46,199 bases of DNA from an uncultured Acidimicrobiales bacterium (GTDB lineage: Bacteria > Actinomycetota > Acidimicrobiia > Acidimicrobiales > SZUA-35). A program made the position numbers and the translations under genes. The DNA is taken from contig CALHFG010000026.1 in the NCBI GenBank assembly GCA_938029215.1, positions 1 through 46,199 of the forward strand, given 5' to 3'. Below, piece after piece: positions 1 through 7,986 of this stretch. The first letter of the stretch is position 1. Every line of letters begins with the position of its first letter. The notes beneath the pieces are model-generated. The model was not told where the DNA came from. It worked only from the letters and a program-made list of their open reading frames with translations, and did no database searches.

Positions 1-681
1 CTTGTTCTTGCGGAGGTATCGGAGCGATGCCCCAATGCCTAAACGGACTCCCATCGTAAGAAGCTTGGCTTGGTTGATGACTCCGGGAATTCCGAGCATC
101 ACCGGCAACTCGAAGCCTTGATCGCGCTCGGACTGAAGCCAGTTGATGATGGTCGTTGGGTCAAAGCACATTTGCGTGCTTGCGTATCCCTGCACGCCCG
201 CCTCGGCAAGCAGTTCCTGCTTCTTGTAAAGCACCTCTCGCAGCACGGGGGTTTCGATAAGAGCATGACCGTCGGGGTAGCTCCCAACGCCAATGGTGTG
301 CAGGCCCGGGTCGGCCTCCAACAGATCCCGAAGGAACGTGAACGCTTCGTCGTAGGGGCCGGCGGGGTCAGGAGCATCGCCGCCGATGAGGTACAGCGTT
401 TGGAATTCTTCGGTTCGAAGCCATTTGGCGATCTGGCGAGTGTGCTCGGGGGACTCGACGAGACGGGCCGCGATGTGGGGCACCGGGTGGTGTCCCATGT
501 CGCGCACGCGTTCGGTCAGCTCGATCGTTGCGTCGATCCCCTTAACGGGCGAGCAAGTTACCGACACGTTTGCCCCAGGGGGCAGGTCGACGATTGCCTT
601 CTCCACACTCTTCATGGGGATCACCTCGTAGGTCATCTCTTGAAGGAGGTTGCGGCGGTAGGTCTGTTCAGGAGTGGGCAT
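1..681 (-). CDS. metF: methylenetetrahydrofolate reductase-like protein, N-terminal 227 residues (runs off the window)
   Basis: The frame is open from ATG at 681 down to base 1, so only the first 227 residues are visible. The translation has the look of the MTHFR TIM barrel: an early YEVIPMKS stretch (a Glu near the start of the barrel is catalytic in this family), then VSVTCSP, GHHPVPHIAARLV, LYLIGGDAPDPAGPY and, further on, STQMCFDPTTIINWL and LPVMLGIPGV. The enzyme interconverts 5-methyl-THF and 5,10-methylene-THF with a flavin. It lies 20 bp downstream of fhs on the same strand, so the two are probably co-transcribed, which suggests a catabolic role (methyl-THF oxidation) and not only methionine supply. 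That direction is inference. The C-terminal end and FAD-site details lie outside the window. Confidence 0.88.
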   Translation of the reverse strand, partial: MPTPEQTYRRNLLQEMTYEVIPMKSVEKAIVDLPPGANVSVTCSPVKGIDATIELTERVRDMGHHPVPHIAARLVESPEHTRQIAKWLRTEEFQTLYLIGGDAPDPAGPYDEAFTFLRDLLEADPGLHTIGVGSYPDGHALIETPVLREVLYKKQELLAEAGVQGYASTQMCFDPTTIINWLQSERDQGFELPVMLGIPGVINQAKLLTMGVRLGIGASLRYLRKNK

Positions 682-701
682 GAGTGTTCGCTTCTGTCTG
701 T

Positions 702-2399
702 CTAGGAGAGGTTGATAATCTCGCCATTGCTGTCGATGTCGATCTTTTTGGCGGCAGGTTCCTTGCCCAGTCCGGGCATGGTGCGCATGTCGCCACACAA
801 CGGATAGATGAACCCGGCGCCAACCGAGGCTCGTACCTCTCGGACCGGCAGGGTCCAGCCGGTGGGTGCGCCCTTCTTGGTGGGGTCCGATGAGATAGAC
901 AGGTGCGTCTTGGCGATGCAGACGGGCAGATCGTCGAAGCCCTGAGCGGTGTAGTTGGCCAGCTGCTTGTCGGCCTTTGCGGTGTATTCCACGCCGTCGG
1001 CGCCATAGACCTTGGTCGCGACAGCATGGATCTTCTCTTTGAGGGACGCCTCGGCGGGGTAAAGCAGCTTGAACTCGCTCGGCTCGTTGGCGGCTTCCTT
1101 CACGGCCTCTGCGAGGTCGGCCGCGCCGCGACCGCCGTCGGAGAAGTGCGTGGACACTGCCGCGCGAGCGCCGTATTCGTCGGCGATCTCTTTGATGGCG
1201 TTGATGTCGCCTTCATGATCACCGGGGAACACGTTGATCGCGACCACAGGCGAGACGCCGTGGACCTGCATGTTCTCAAGCTGCTTGCGCAGGTTGTCGC
1301 CGCCCTGATGGACCTCGTCGGGGTTCTCGGCCAGCAGTGCTTCGGGCAGGGCTCGGCCGGCGACGATCTTGTGGTTACCGCTGTGAGCTTTGAGGCCACG
1401 GACCGTTGCCACCAATACGGCTGCGTCGGGGTCGATCCCGGAGTAGCGGCACTTGATGTTGAAGAAACGCTCGGCGCCCATGTCGGCTCCGAAACCAGCT
1501 TCGGTGAGGAGGAACTCGTTCATATGGATGCCGATCTGGTCGGCGATGATGCTGGAGTTTCCGGTTGCAATGTTGCCAAAGGGTCCGGTGTGAACCAATG
1601 CGGCCGTGTTCTCAAGCGTCTGCATCAGGTTGGGCTTGATGGCCTCAGTGAGGATGACAGTCATGGATCCGGCAGCGCCGATGTCTTCGGCGGTGACGGG
1701 TTCGCCAGCCTTGGTGTAGCCGACCACGATGCGGCCCAGGCGTGCCCGGAGATCATGGATGCTGGTGCACAGGGCGAGGGCTGCCATCACTTCGGACGCG
1801 GCGGTGATGTCGAAGCCAGTTTCACGCGGGATGCCGTCGAGACGGCCACCCATGCCGACCACGATGTTGCGCAGTGCTCGATCGTTGACGTCGAGGACTC
1901 GACGCCAGCTGATGTTGTGGATGTCGAGGCCGGTCTCGTTGCCATGGAAAAGGTGGGCGTCGACCATGGCCGAGCACAGGTTGTGGGCTGCGGTGACCGC
2001 GTGCATGTCGCCGGTCAAGTGCAGGTTGAACAATTCCATCGGGACGACCTGGCTGTAGCCGCCTCCTGCAGCTCCGCCCTTAATGCCGAAGGTTGGACCC
2101 ATCGAAGGCTGGCGAATAGCGATGGTGGCTGAGGAGCCGATGTGCTGGAATGCCTGGCCGAGGCCGACGGTCGTGGTGGTCTTGCCCTCGCCGAGGGGTG
2201 TTGGGGTAATCGCGGAAACAACGACGTACTTCGCCCTGGGGCGATCACTCATTGCCGGGATGGCGTCCAAGCTGATCTTGGCCGAACCGACGCCGTAGGG
2301 CTCGAGATGTTCGGTCGGGATCCCCGCAGCCGTTGCGATCTCGGTGAGGGGTTTGAGGTTGGCACCTTTGGCAATCTCTAGATCCGATGGAAAAGCCAC
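702..2399 (-). CDS. fhs: formate--tetrahydrofolate ligase (10-formyl-THF synthetase)
   Basis: 565 residues, full length for the family (about 555-560). The ATP site TPLGEGKTTTT is at residues 67-77, followed by the highly conserved RQPSMGPTFGIKGGAAGGGYSQ region and LHLTGDMHAV. The enzyme couples formate, ATP and THF to 10-formyl-THF; in reverse it releases formate and makes ATP. With metF downstream and a formate dehydrogenase in the same window, the reverse, energy-yielding direction is plausible (inference). The start is GTG at 2399: an in-frame TGA lies three codons upstream, so no earlier start is possible. The Shine-Dalgarno sequence is weak. A 12-bp tandem repeat lies just upstream of the start. 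Confidence 0.97.
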   Translation of the reverse strand: MAFPSDLEIAKGANLKPLTEIATAAGIPTEHLEPYGVGSAKISLDAIPAMSDRPRAKYVVVSAITPTPLGEGKTTTTVGLGQAFQHIGSSATIAIRQPSMGPTFGIKGGAAGGGYSQVVPMELFNLHLTGDMHAVTAAHNLCSAMVDAHLFHGNETGLDIHNISWRRVLDVNDRALRNIVVGMGGRLDGIPRETGFDITAASEVMAALALCTSIHDLRARLGRIVVGYTKAGEPVTAEDIGAAGSMTVILTEAIKPNLMQTLENTAALVHTGPFGNIATGNSSIIADQIGIHMNEFLLTEAGFGADMGAERFFNIKCRYSGIDPDAAVLVATVRGLKAHSGNHKIVAGRALPEALLAENPDEVHQGGDNLRKQLENMQVHGVSPVVAINVFPGDHEGDINAIKEIADEYGARAAVSTHFSDGGRGAADLAEAVKEAANEPSEFKLLYPAEASLKEKIHAVATKVYGADGVEYTAKADKQLANYTAQGFDDLPVCIAKTHLSISSDPTKKGAPTGWTLPVREVRASVGAGFIYPLCGDMRTMPGLGKEPAAKKIDIDSNGEIINLS

Positions 2400-2412
2400 G
2401 TCGGCTCACTTT

Positions 2413-2437
2413 CATTCTGGGTTGGCATTCTGGGTTG
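2413..2437. repeat. 12-bp tandem direct repeat just upstream of fhs
   Basis: CATTCTGGGTTG occurs twice (2413-2424 and 2426-2437) with a one-base spacer, giving a 13-bp period. On the coding strand of fhs it reads CAACCCAGAATG twice and ends 13 bases before the GTG start, so it would lie in the 5' leader or core promoter. It could be a protein-binding site, a translation-control element or a simple replication-slippage duplication. Confidence 0.6.
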
Positions 2438-2560
2438 CGTCGCTTCTCGCCCAGCCAGGCCGGACGTTAAGACGTATAACTAGGAGGTTAGAGTGTGTCA
2501 CCCGACACTCCTACGACTCAGGCTTCTGAACTTTTTTGGTTCTTTCCACTAGATGGAAAC

Positions 2561-2577
2561 ATTCCGCTATGCGGAAT
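2561..2577. promoter_or_regulatory. candidate operator, 17-bp palindrome between fhs and the DUF3592 gene
   Basis: ATTCCGCTATGCGGAAT is a perfect 7-bp inverted repeat around TAT. It is in the 276-bp divergent region between fhs (start 2399) and the gene at 2676. The TTCCGC-N3-GCGGAA form resembles operators of IclR-family regulators, from general knowledge; no such regulator is in the window. A second hairpin, GAGTGT/ACACTC (2491-2496 and 2505-2510), lies closer to fhs. Confidence 0.45.
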
Positions 2578-2675
2578 CCTGCCACCAAGGATGCAGCTTA
2601 AACGGTTTGTGACCAACGTCAAGCGGAACCTGACGCAAACTCGCCGGCGATACCAGGGCTGCTAGGTTTCGGTCG

Positions 2676-3242
2676 GTGGCCCGCAACCCGAATCGCTCGC
2701 ATCGCATCGGGCCATTTCTGTTCGTGACCATTCCGCTGCTCATCTTTGGGTTGGTTTTCGCGGGCGTCGGCCTAGCGCTGTGGAGTCAGGCTCAGCCCTA
2801 CTCCGATGGAGTCACCACGACCGGGACCGTGGTCGGTCACGAGCGGTCCTCGAGCTCTGACAGCACGACATGGGCGTCGGTGGTGGAGTTCGAAACCAGC
2901 GACGGTCAGCCGGTCACCTTCGTCGGCTCAACCTTCTCTTCCCGGCAACAGGCGCTTGGCTCCGAGGTGCGAGTCTCGTATCGGCCTGGAGATCCCCTTG
3001 GTGCCCGAAACCTTGACGACGACGGCACCATCCTGGCCCTCATTTTCGTGGGGATTGGGTCGGTCATTGCGATGGCGTCGGTCATTGCAATGTTCGTGTT
3101 TGCAATGAAGCGTTTGCGACGTCGGATCGACGATCAAGTGATGCAGCGGGCCAGATCCACCCAAGTTGGGTCAGATGCCGATGCGACCGGCTGGGATTCG
3201 AGTGGGACCGACTTCATCAGTGGAGAAGACCGAGGGTTCTAG
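2676..3242 (+). CDS. DUF3592-type membrane protein
   Basis: 188 residues starting at GTG. A hydrophobic helix at about residues 13-35 (FLFVTIPLLIFGLVFAGVGLALW) is followed by an extracytoplasmic stretch with the pattern GTVVGHE...VVEFETSDGQPVTF...VRVSYRPGDP, which is the usual DUF3592 layout. A second helix is at about 115-142 and a charged C-terminal tail follows. No catalytic motif is visible and the function of this family is unknown. It is divergent from fhs and its stop codon abuts the stop of the convergent regulator at 3243. An unrelated membrane protein with a similar two-helix plan is possible. Confidence 0.75.
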   Translation: MARNPNRSHRIGPFLFVTIPLLIFGLVFAGVGLALWSQAQPYSDGVTTTGTVVGHERSSSSDSTTWASVVEFETSDGQPVTFVGSTFSSRQQALGSEVRVSYRPGDPLGARNLDDDGTILALIFVGIGSVIAMASVIAMFVFAMKRLRRRIDDQVMQRARSTQVGSDADATGWDSSGTDFISGEDRGF

Positions 3243-3959
3243 TCAGCGAGCGAACGGGGTGAGGTTCATCCAGCCCTTTTCTGATGCGAGCGCAATCGCT
3301 TCGGACCGGTTGCTGACGCCTAGCTCTTCCCACAACTGATTGAGGGCGCGGTACATGGTTCGCTCGGAGTAGCCCGCCGAGCGAGCGAGATCGATGATTT
3401 TCTCTCCCCGGCCGAGCCGACGCATCCATTCGATCTGAAGCGCATTTAGAGGATTGTCAACGAATTCGCCGCACAGTTGAACCACCTCGTTGGCGCAGCG
3501 ATGCATCTCTGCGGCCGCTTCTGAAGAGGTGAGTTCTGCCAATTGCCGGAACGGCATGATGGGCGGGGTCGAGTCTTCTAGCTCGCTGGCGTATGCCTTC
3601 TCGTAGTTTGCCGCCGGGGCCTTCTCTCGAATCGCGCGGCTGACCGAGCGCAGGTACTGCTGCAGTCGTGTCCATTCGATGTCGTGTTCGAGAACGGTCG
3701 ACATTTCGACCATGGCGTCATCGCATTCGTCGAAGCCGTCTGCCATGCGGACCAGGTACACCCAGGGAAACGCCGTCTCGAAAATCTCCAGGGCAGCTCG
3801 GCTGTACTCGGGCGTCCACATTTGCGCATGGGGGCCCGGCGCGATGCCGAATTCGTGGCCCTGAGTGATCGCATTTGAAAACCCAGCGACGCGTCGGGCG
3901 ATCCTGCCTATGGTGACCCGGCGCTCGGCCACGTTGTGGGCTCTTGGAGTTGGTGCCAC
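3243..3959 (-). CDS. LuxR-type helix-turn-helix transcriptional regulator
   Basis: 238 residues from GTG at 3959. The C-terminal ~65 residues follow the LuxR/GerE pattern: NPLNALQIEWMRRLGRGEKIIDLARSAG, then YSERTMYRALNQLWEELGV, then NRSEAIALA. The recognition helix is around residues 200-215. The N-terminal ~165 residues do not look like a receiver domain (no Asp-Lys arrangement that I can see), nor do I recognise a sensor domain. A perfect 16-bp palindrome (3981-3996) sits just upstream of its start, in the divergent gap shared with the small membrane protein at 4107, which suggests autoregulation or control of that gene. The target and signal are unknown. Confidence 0.78.
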   Translation of the reverse strand: MAPTPRAHNVAERRVTIGRIARRVAGFSNAITQGHEFGIAPGPHAQMWTPEYSRAALEIFETAFPWVYLVRMADGFDECDDAMVEMSTVLEHDIEWTRLQQYLRSVSRAIREKAPAANYEKAYASELEDSTPPIMPFRQLAELTSSEAAAEMHRCANEVVQLCGEFVDNPLNALQIEWMRRLGRGEKIIDLARSAGYSERTMYRALNQLWEELGVSNRSEAIALASEKGWMNLTPFAR

Positions 3960-3980
3960 AAGGTTGGACTATTGCATCGA

Positions 3981-3996
3981 TGGCAGATATCTGCCA
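3981..3996. promoter_or_regulatory. candidate operator, perfect 16-bp palindrome
   Basis: TGGCAGATATCTGCCA is a perfect palindrome of the TGGCA-N6-TGCCA type. It lies 21 bases upstream of the LuxR-type regulator start and about 110 bases upstream of the divergent gene at 4107. Position and symmetry suggest a dimeric regulator's binding site; the adjacent regulator is the obvious candidate. Confidence 0.55.
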
Positions 3997-4106
3997 AACC
4001 CTGTGGGGGTATTGGCACAAAGCCGTCACAAAGGTTGTCGTACGTCTGTCGAAGATCTGTTCTTTGATGATGTCGACCAGAAGTCATCGAACAAAGGGGT
4101 TTTGAA

Positions 4107-4388
4107 ATGTTGCAGATGTCGCATGATCGATCGAAGACAACGTTGGCCGACGCTGATCGGCACAACCCATCCGTCGGTGAGCTCATCGACGACGTTGTCG
4201 GCGGCCTGGTTGAGCGCCTTCACCTCACGTCGTTGTCCAGTGGGCTCTTCTCACTGATGGCGCTCGCCTTGGTGTTGGGCGTGCTCACCCCGATCCGTTG
4301 GGATGCGCTCTGGATCACACCGTTGGCAGGACTGGCGGCAGTTTCGGTCCAGCTGTTGGGGGCCACGTTCGACTCGACGACCGACTAG
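4107..4388 (+). CDS. small hypothetical membrane protein (93 residues)
   Basis: ATG at 4107 is preceded by AAAGGGG (4093-4099) at good spacing. The product has a polar, acidic N-terminus of about 40 residues followed by two hydrophobic segments (about 44-62 and 68-85), and ends in a short acidic tail. I recognise no family. It is divergent from the LuxR-type regulator and converges with the GntR gene (8 bp between stops). The good ribosome binding site and the fit between neighbours support a real gene, but its size leaves doubt. Confidence 0.55.
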   Translation: MLQMSHDRSKTTLADADRHNPSVGELIDDVVGGLVERLHLTSLSSGLFSLMALALVLGVLTPIRWDALWITPLAGLAAVSVQLLGATFDSTTD

Positions 4389-4396
4389 CTGTCTGG

Positions 4397-5059
4397 CTAG
4401 GGGAGTGGTGACTCTAGGCGGGCGGTGACTGCCGCCCGGATTTGGTCGTCGAAGGCCCGCACGTGCTGATCCATCAGGGTGGCTGCGGTGTCGCCATCCC
4501 CATCACGCAGGCTGGCGAGAACCGTTCGGTGCTCATCGACCGCCTCGGTCATGTCGGCGACTTCAGACAGGTACAGATGCCAGAGGCGGTCGCTCTGGGC
4601 ATAGAGCACGTCGAGGGTGTCGAGAAGAAAGCGATTGCCGGCAGCGTCCCACATCAGCTCATGGCAACGGTGGTCTATCACCATCAACTCGTCGCTGTCG
4701 GCCGATACGGCGGCGTCCAGTGCGGCTTGCATCTGCTCCCAATGGTCTTTTGTTCCCCGTGCTGCGGCGAGCCTTGCGGCATAGGGCTCGAGCACCGTGC
4801 GGGTCTCGAAGAGGAGAGAGAGTTCGGACACGTCGATCCCGGCCACAAACATTCCCCGCCGAGGGATGATGGAAACGAAGTGTTCACGGGCCAACCGCTG
4901 TAGCGCCTCGCGAATCGGTGTGCGCCCGATTCCGTAGCGTTCGCGGAGGTCGTCTTCCTTCAACACGTCACCGGGAGCGAGGTCGAGCCGCACGATGGCG
5001 CGCCGAATGTGGTCATAGGCCTCTTCGGCGAGGGTTTTGGTGGTTGCCACGGCTGCCAT
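4397..5059 (-). CDS. GntR-family transcriptional regulator, FadR/FCD subfamily
   Basis: 220 residues. The N-terminal winged helix spans about residues 9-75 (LAEEAYDHIRRAIVRLDLAPGDVL, then YGIGRTPIREALQRLAREHFV, then PRRGMFVAG), the standard GntR motif. Residues ~85-210 form an all-helical FCD effector domain, with VIDHRCHELMWDAAGN carrying a likely metal-binding His and later VDEHRTVLASL and LMDQHV. It is divergent from the dehydrogenase gene at 5135, with 75 bp between starts and a symmetric element there, so it most likely controls that gene and perhaps etfBA. The effector may be the flavoprotein's substrate or product (inference). Confidence 0.93.
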   Translation of the reverse strand: MAAVATTKTLAEEAYDHIRRAIVRLDLAPGDVLKEDDLRERYGIGRTPIREALQRLAREHFVSIIPRRGMFVAGIDVSELSLLFETRTVLEPYAARLAAARGTKDHWEQMQAALDAAVSADSDELMVIDHRCHELMWDAAGNRFLLDTLDVLYAQSDRLWHLYLSEVADMTEAVDEHRTVLASLRDGDGDTAATLMDQHVRAFDDQIRAAVTARLESPLP

Positions 5060-5085
5060 CTCGATCTAGCCTACCAGAATACGAA

Positions 5086-5111
5086 GTTGATATATCAGTC
5101 CGATATTCAAC
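5086..5111. promoter_or_regulatory. candidate GntR operator between regulator and dehydrogenase gene
   Basis: The AT-rich core TTGATATATCA (5087-5097) contains the perfect palindrome TGATATATCA. It is also the left half of a wider imperfect inverted repeat: GTTGATAT at 5086-5093 against ATATTCAAC at 5103-5111. In an otherwise GC-rich 75-bp divergent gap this is the only clear symmetric element. It is suited to act as the regulator's operator and may overlap the promoter. Confidence 0.5.
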
Positions 5112-5134
5112 GGTTCTTCTGAAGGGGTTCGAAC

Positions 5135-7666
5135 GTGAGCGATTTTCCAACAACGGCCAAGGTCGTCGTCATCGGTGCCGGCATCGTCGGCAACTGTCTT
5201 GTCGGACATCTCTCCGACCTCGGCTGGACCGACATGGTTCAGATCGACAAGGGGCCGCTGCCCAACCCCGGCGGGTCCACCGGCCACGCCTCAAACTTCA
5301 TCTTCCCGGTTGACCACAACAAGGAAATGGCGCTCCTCGGTGTTCAGAGCGCCAACCAGTATCGCGACATGAACCTGAGCGTCGACAGCGGCGGTATCGA
5401 GGTTGCCCGTAGCCAGGAGCGCATGGACGAATTCAACCGGCGCATGACCAGTGCGGCGGCCTGGGGCGTCGAAGCCAAGCTGCTCACCCCGGCTGAGGTG
5501 AAGGAACTTGTTCCTTTCATCAACGAAGACGTCATTTTGGGCGGCTTCTACTGCCCAACCGTGTCGGTTGTTGACTCGCTCGAGACCGGAACCCAGATGC
5601 GCAAGAAGGCCCAGGAGGCCGGCAATCTCAGTGTGTTCGCCAACACGATGGTCACCGACCTTCTCACCGAAGACAGCCACGTGCCCGGCCAGAAGAAGAT
5701 CACCGGCGTCGTCACCGACAAAGGAACCATCATGGCTGAGACCGTGGTGATTGCGACCGGCTGCTGGAGTAACCAGACCGCCAACCTCGCAGGTGCGTAC
5801 ATCCCGCTCGTGCCCGCAGTTCATCAGATGGCCGACGTTGGCCCAATGGACATCCTGGCCGAGACCAACAATGAGATTGGCTATCCGATCGTTCGAGACA
5901 TGGACACGTTCTGCTACGAGCGTCAGTCTTCCGGATCCATGGAGGTCGGCTCCTACGCCCACCGCCCAATCCTGCACCACCCCGATGAGATCCCCTCGAA
6001 CGAAGAAGCGGCGCTCAGCCCCACCGAGATGCCCTTCACCCCCGACGACTTCGACCAGCAGATGGAAGAAGCGATCGAGCTGATGGACATGCTCGGCGAC
6101 GCCGAGATCAAGTACGCCATCAACGGTCTGCTGTCGCTCACACCCGATGCCATGCCTTGCCTTGGTGAGATCCCCGAGGTTCGTAACCTCTGGGCTGCGT
6201 CGGCTGTTTGGGTCAAGGAGGGACCCGGCATGGCGCAGGTCGTCGCCGAGTGGATGACCTACGGGTATCCCCGAGTCATCGATGCCCACGCCTCGGATAT
6301 CGCCCGCTTCTACGAGCAAGAGAAGAGCGACGAACACATCTGGGCTCGGGCCGAAGAGCACTTCAACAAAACCTACGGCATCGTTCACCCGAGCGAACAA
6401 TGGGAAGGACGCCGCAACCTTCAGGTGAGCCCCTACTTCAGCCGTCAAGAAGCCTTGGGCGCCGAGTTCTTCAGCGCTCGCACGTGGGAACGCCCCCAGT
6501 GGTACAAGAGCAACGCCGACCTCGTCGAGCGTTACGGACTGTCCGATCGCGACACCGAGTGGGACAACCGTTGGTGGAGCCCCATCACCATGGGTGAGCA
6601 CCTCAACCTTCGCGAGAACGCCGGCATGGTCGACCTGTCGGCCTTCCAGGTGTACGAACTCGAAGGCCCCGGCGCCGTCGCTTATGCGGAGTACCTCGCC
6701 GTCAACAAGGTCGACAAGCCTGTCGGTTCGTCGGTCTACACGCCCTGGCTTACCCCCGACGGTGGCTTCCACTCTGACCTCACCATGATGCGGGTAGCCG
6801 AGGACAAGGTCCGCATCGTCACCGGCGTCTTCGACGGTGGCCGTGACTCGTTCTGGATCAAGAAGCACATGCCCGAAACCGGCGTGACCTTCACCGACAT
6901 CACGCTGAACACCACCACGCTGGGCGTCTGGGGCCCCAACGCTCCTGCCATCGTTGGAAAGCTCACCGACCACGACCTCAGCCAGGAAGGCTCGCCGTAC
7001 GGCTCGCTCCGCGATGTGGAGCTGCAGACCGCAAGCGGCCCGATCAAGGCGACGCTGTTCCGTATCTCCTACGTAGGAGACACCGGTTGGGAAATCTACA
7101 CCGCCTGGGACAACGGCCCCGCACTGTGGGACGCCCTGATGGAGGCCGGCGCTGACCACGGTCTGCGCGCCACCGGCGGCGGCGTGTACGGCACCTCGGG
7201 CCGGATCGAAAAGGGCTATCGCCTCATGGGAGCCGAACTGGAAAGTGAGTACTCACCCGTGGAAGCCGGGCTTGCCCGACCCAAGGTGAAGGCTGCTGAC
7301 TTCATCGGTAAGGAGGCCTACCTGGCCGCCCGCGAGGCTGGCCCCATCGCCAAGATGTGTACCTTCACCGTTGAGGACAACACCGACAGCGAGGGCCGCC
7401 AGCGCTATATGCAAGGCGGCAACGAGCCGATCGTCACCGTTGACGGCGAACGTATCGTGGACAGCCATGGGCGTGTCTCTCGAGTGTGTACCGCTGGCCC
7501 CGGCCCCTCGGTGGGCAAGCACCTGCTGCTTGGCTACCTCCCGGCCGAAATGGCTGTTGTCGGCGCCGACTTCAAGGTGATGTACATGAACGAGCTCTTC
7601 CCGATCAAGGTGGCGGCGATCGAAGGCAGCGTCTTCGACCCCGAAGACACCCGGTTGAAGGGCTAA
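5135..7666 (+). CDS. dimethylglycine/sarcosine dehydrogenase-like flavoprotein with C-terminal GcvT (folate) domain
   Basis: 843 residues from GTG, preceded by GAAGGGG. The N-terminal DAO domain starts with VVVIGAGIVG (GxGxxG at 14-19). GGSTGHASNF places His51 where dimethylglycine dehydrogenase carries its covalent FAD His. A central FAD-oxidase domain runs to about residue 425. The rest is an aminomethyltransferase (GcvT) domain: MGEHLNLRENAGMVDLSAF, LTMMRVAEDKVRIVTG, ISYVGDTGWEIYTAW, and a GcvT C-terminal barrel. Enzymes of this type oxidise an N-methyl group, give methylene-THF and pass electrons to ETF; etfBA follow downstream, which fits. The exact substrate is not readable. The GntR gene is divergent. 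Confidence 0.92.
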   Translation: MSDFPTTAKVVVIGAGIVGNCLVGHLSDLGWTDMVQIDKGPLPNPGGSTGHASNFIFPVDHNKEMALLGVQSANQYRDMNLSVDSGGIEVARSQERMDEFNRRMTSAAAWGVEAKLLTPAEVKELVPFINEDVILGGFYCPTVSVVDSLETGTQMRKKAQEAGNLSVFANTMVTDLLTEDSHVPGQKKITGVVTDKGTIMAETVVIATGCWSNQTANLAGAYIPLVPAVHQMADVGPMDILAETNNEIGYPIVRDMDTFCYERQSSGSMEVGSYAHRPILHHPDEIPSNEEAALSPTEMPFTPDDFDQQMEEAIELMDMLGDAEIKYAINGLLSLTPDAMPCLGEIPEVRNLWAASAVWVKEGPGMAQVVAEWMTYGYPRVIDAHASDIARFYEQEKSDEHIWARAEEHFNKTYGIVHPSEQWEGRRNLQVSPYFSRQEALGAEFFSARTWERPQWYKSNADLVERYGLSDRDTEWDNRWWSPITMGEHLNLRENAGMVDLSAFQVYELEGPGAVAYAEYLAVNKVDKPVGSSVYTPWLTPDGGFHSDLTMMRVAEDKVRIVTGVFDGGRDSFWIKKHMPETGVTFTDITLNTTTLGVWGPNAPAIVGKLTDHDLSQEGSPYGSLRDVELQTASGPIKATLFRISYVGDTGWEIYTAWDNGPALWDALMEAGADHGLRATGGGVYGTSGRIEKGYRLMGAELESEYSPVEAGLARPKVKAADFIGKEAYLAAREAGPIAKMCTFTVEDNTDSEGRQRYMQGGNEPIVTVDGERIVDSHGRVSRVCTAGPGPSVGKHLLLGYLPAEMAVVGADFKVMYMNELFPIKVAAIEGSVFDPEDTRLKG

Positions 7667-7763
7667 GACGTGATGATTCTGGGTAGACCGATTGCGCCTC
7701 ATCAGGCCGAGCTGTTTTCTCCCCTTCAGGGGGACCCCTCCAGAGCCGGGGGCTGCTCTCTAG

Positions 7764-7985
7764 CGCTGCGTGGCGAACGATCCGCGGATCGTACGACCCA
7801 ACCGGGGCTCGATCTTCTTCGTGAGGTTGCCGCTGCGCCAGCAAGGCAGCGAGTAGAGCTTGGGTCTCTGTTTGAGCGGAGCGAGGCCGCAGCGACCCGA
7901 CCCAATCACAGAACACCGACGTCGCCGTGGTCGGGCGCTCACGGAGCGTTCGCCACGCAGCGTCGAAGGCGAGTGGAGGCAATGA
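7764..7985. repeat. intergenic palindromic element A (fills most of the 320-bp gap before etfB)
   Basis: The gap 7667-7986 holds no gene I can support. CGCTGCGTGGCGAACG at 7764-7779 recurs inverted at 7947-7962; with one mismatch the arms reach 21 bp. A perfect 14-bp palindrome, CGATCCGCGGATCG, is at 7778-7791. The right part (7948-7985) closely matches the inverted left arm of a second element at 23076-23113 (shared GTTCGCCACGC and AGGCGAGTGGAG). The right end contains GGAGG (7975-7979), the etfB ribosome binding site, so folding could affect etfB translation. It may be a dispersed non-coding repeat. Confidence 0.75.
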
Positions 7986-7986
7986 G

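Noticed and set aside
903-2132. Plus-strand 409-residue reading frame opposite fhs
   Set aside because: It is the antisense of a highly conserved fhs; composition is typical of a shadow frame in GC-rich DNA.
5291-7159. Minus-strand 622-residue reading frame opposite the flavoprotein gene
   Set aside because: Shadow of the DMGDH-like gene; no family features, and it has no independent ribosome site.
7927-7986. Longer start for etfB
   Set aside because: The extra 20 residues fall in the palindromic repeat; the family N-terminus and the GGAGG site both point to ATG 7987.
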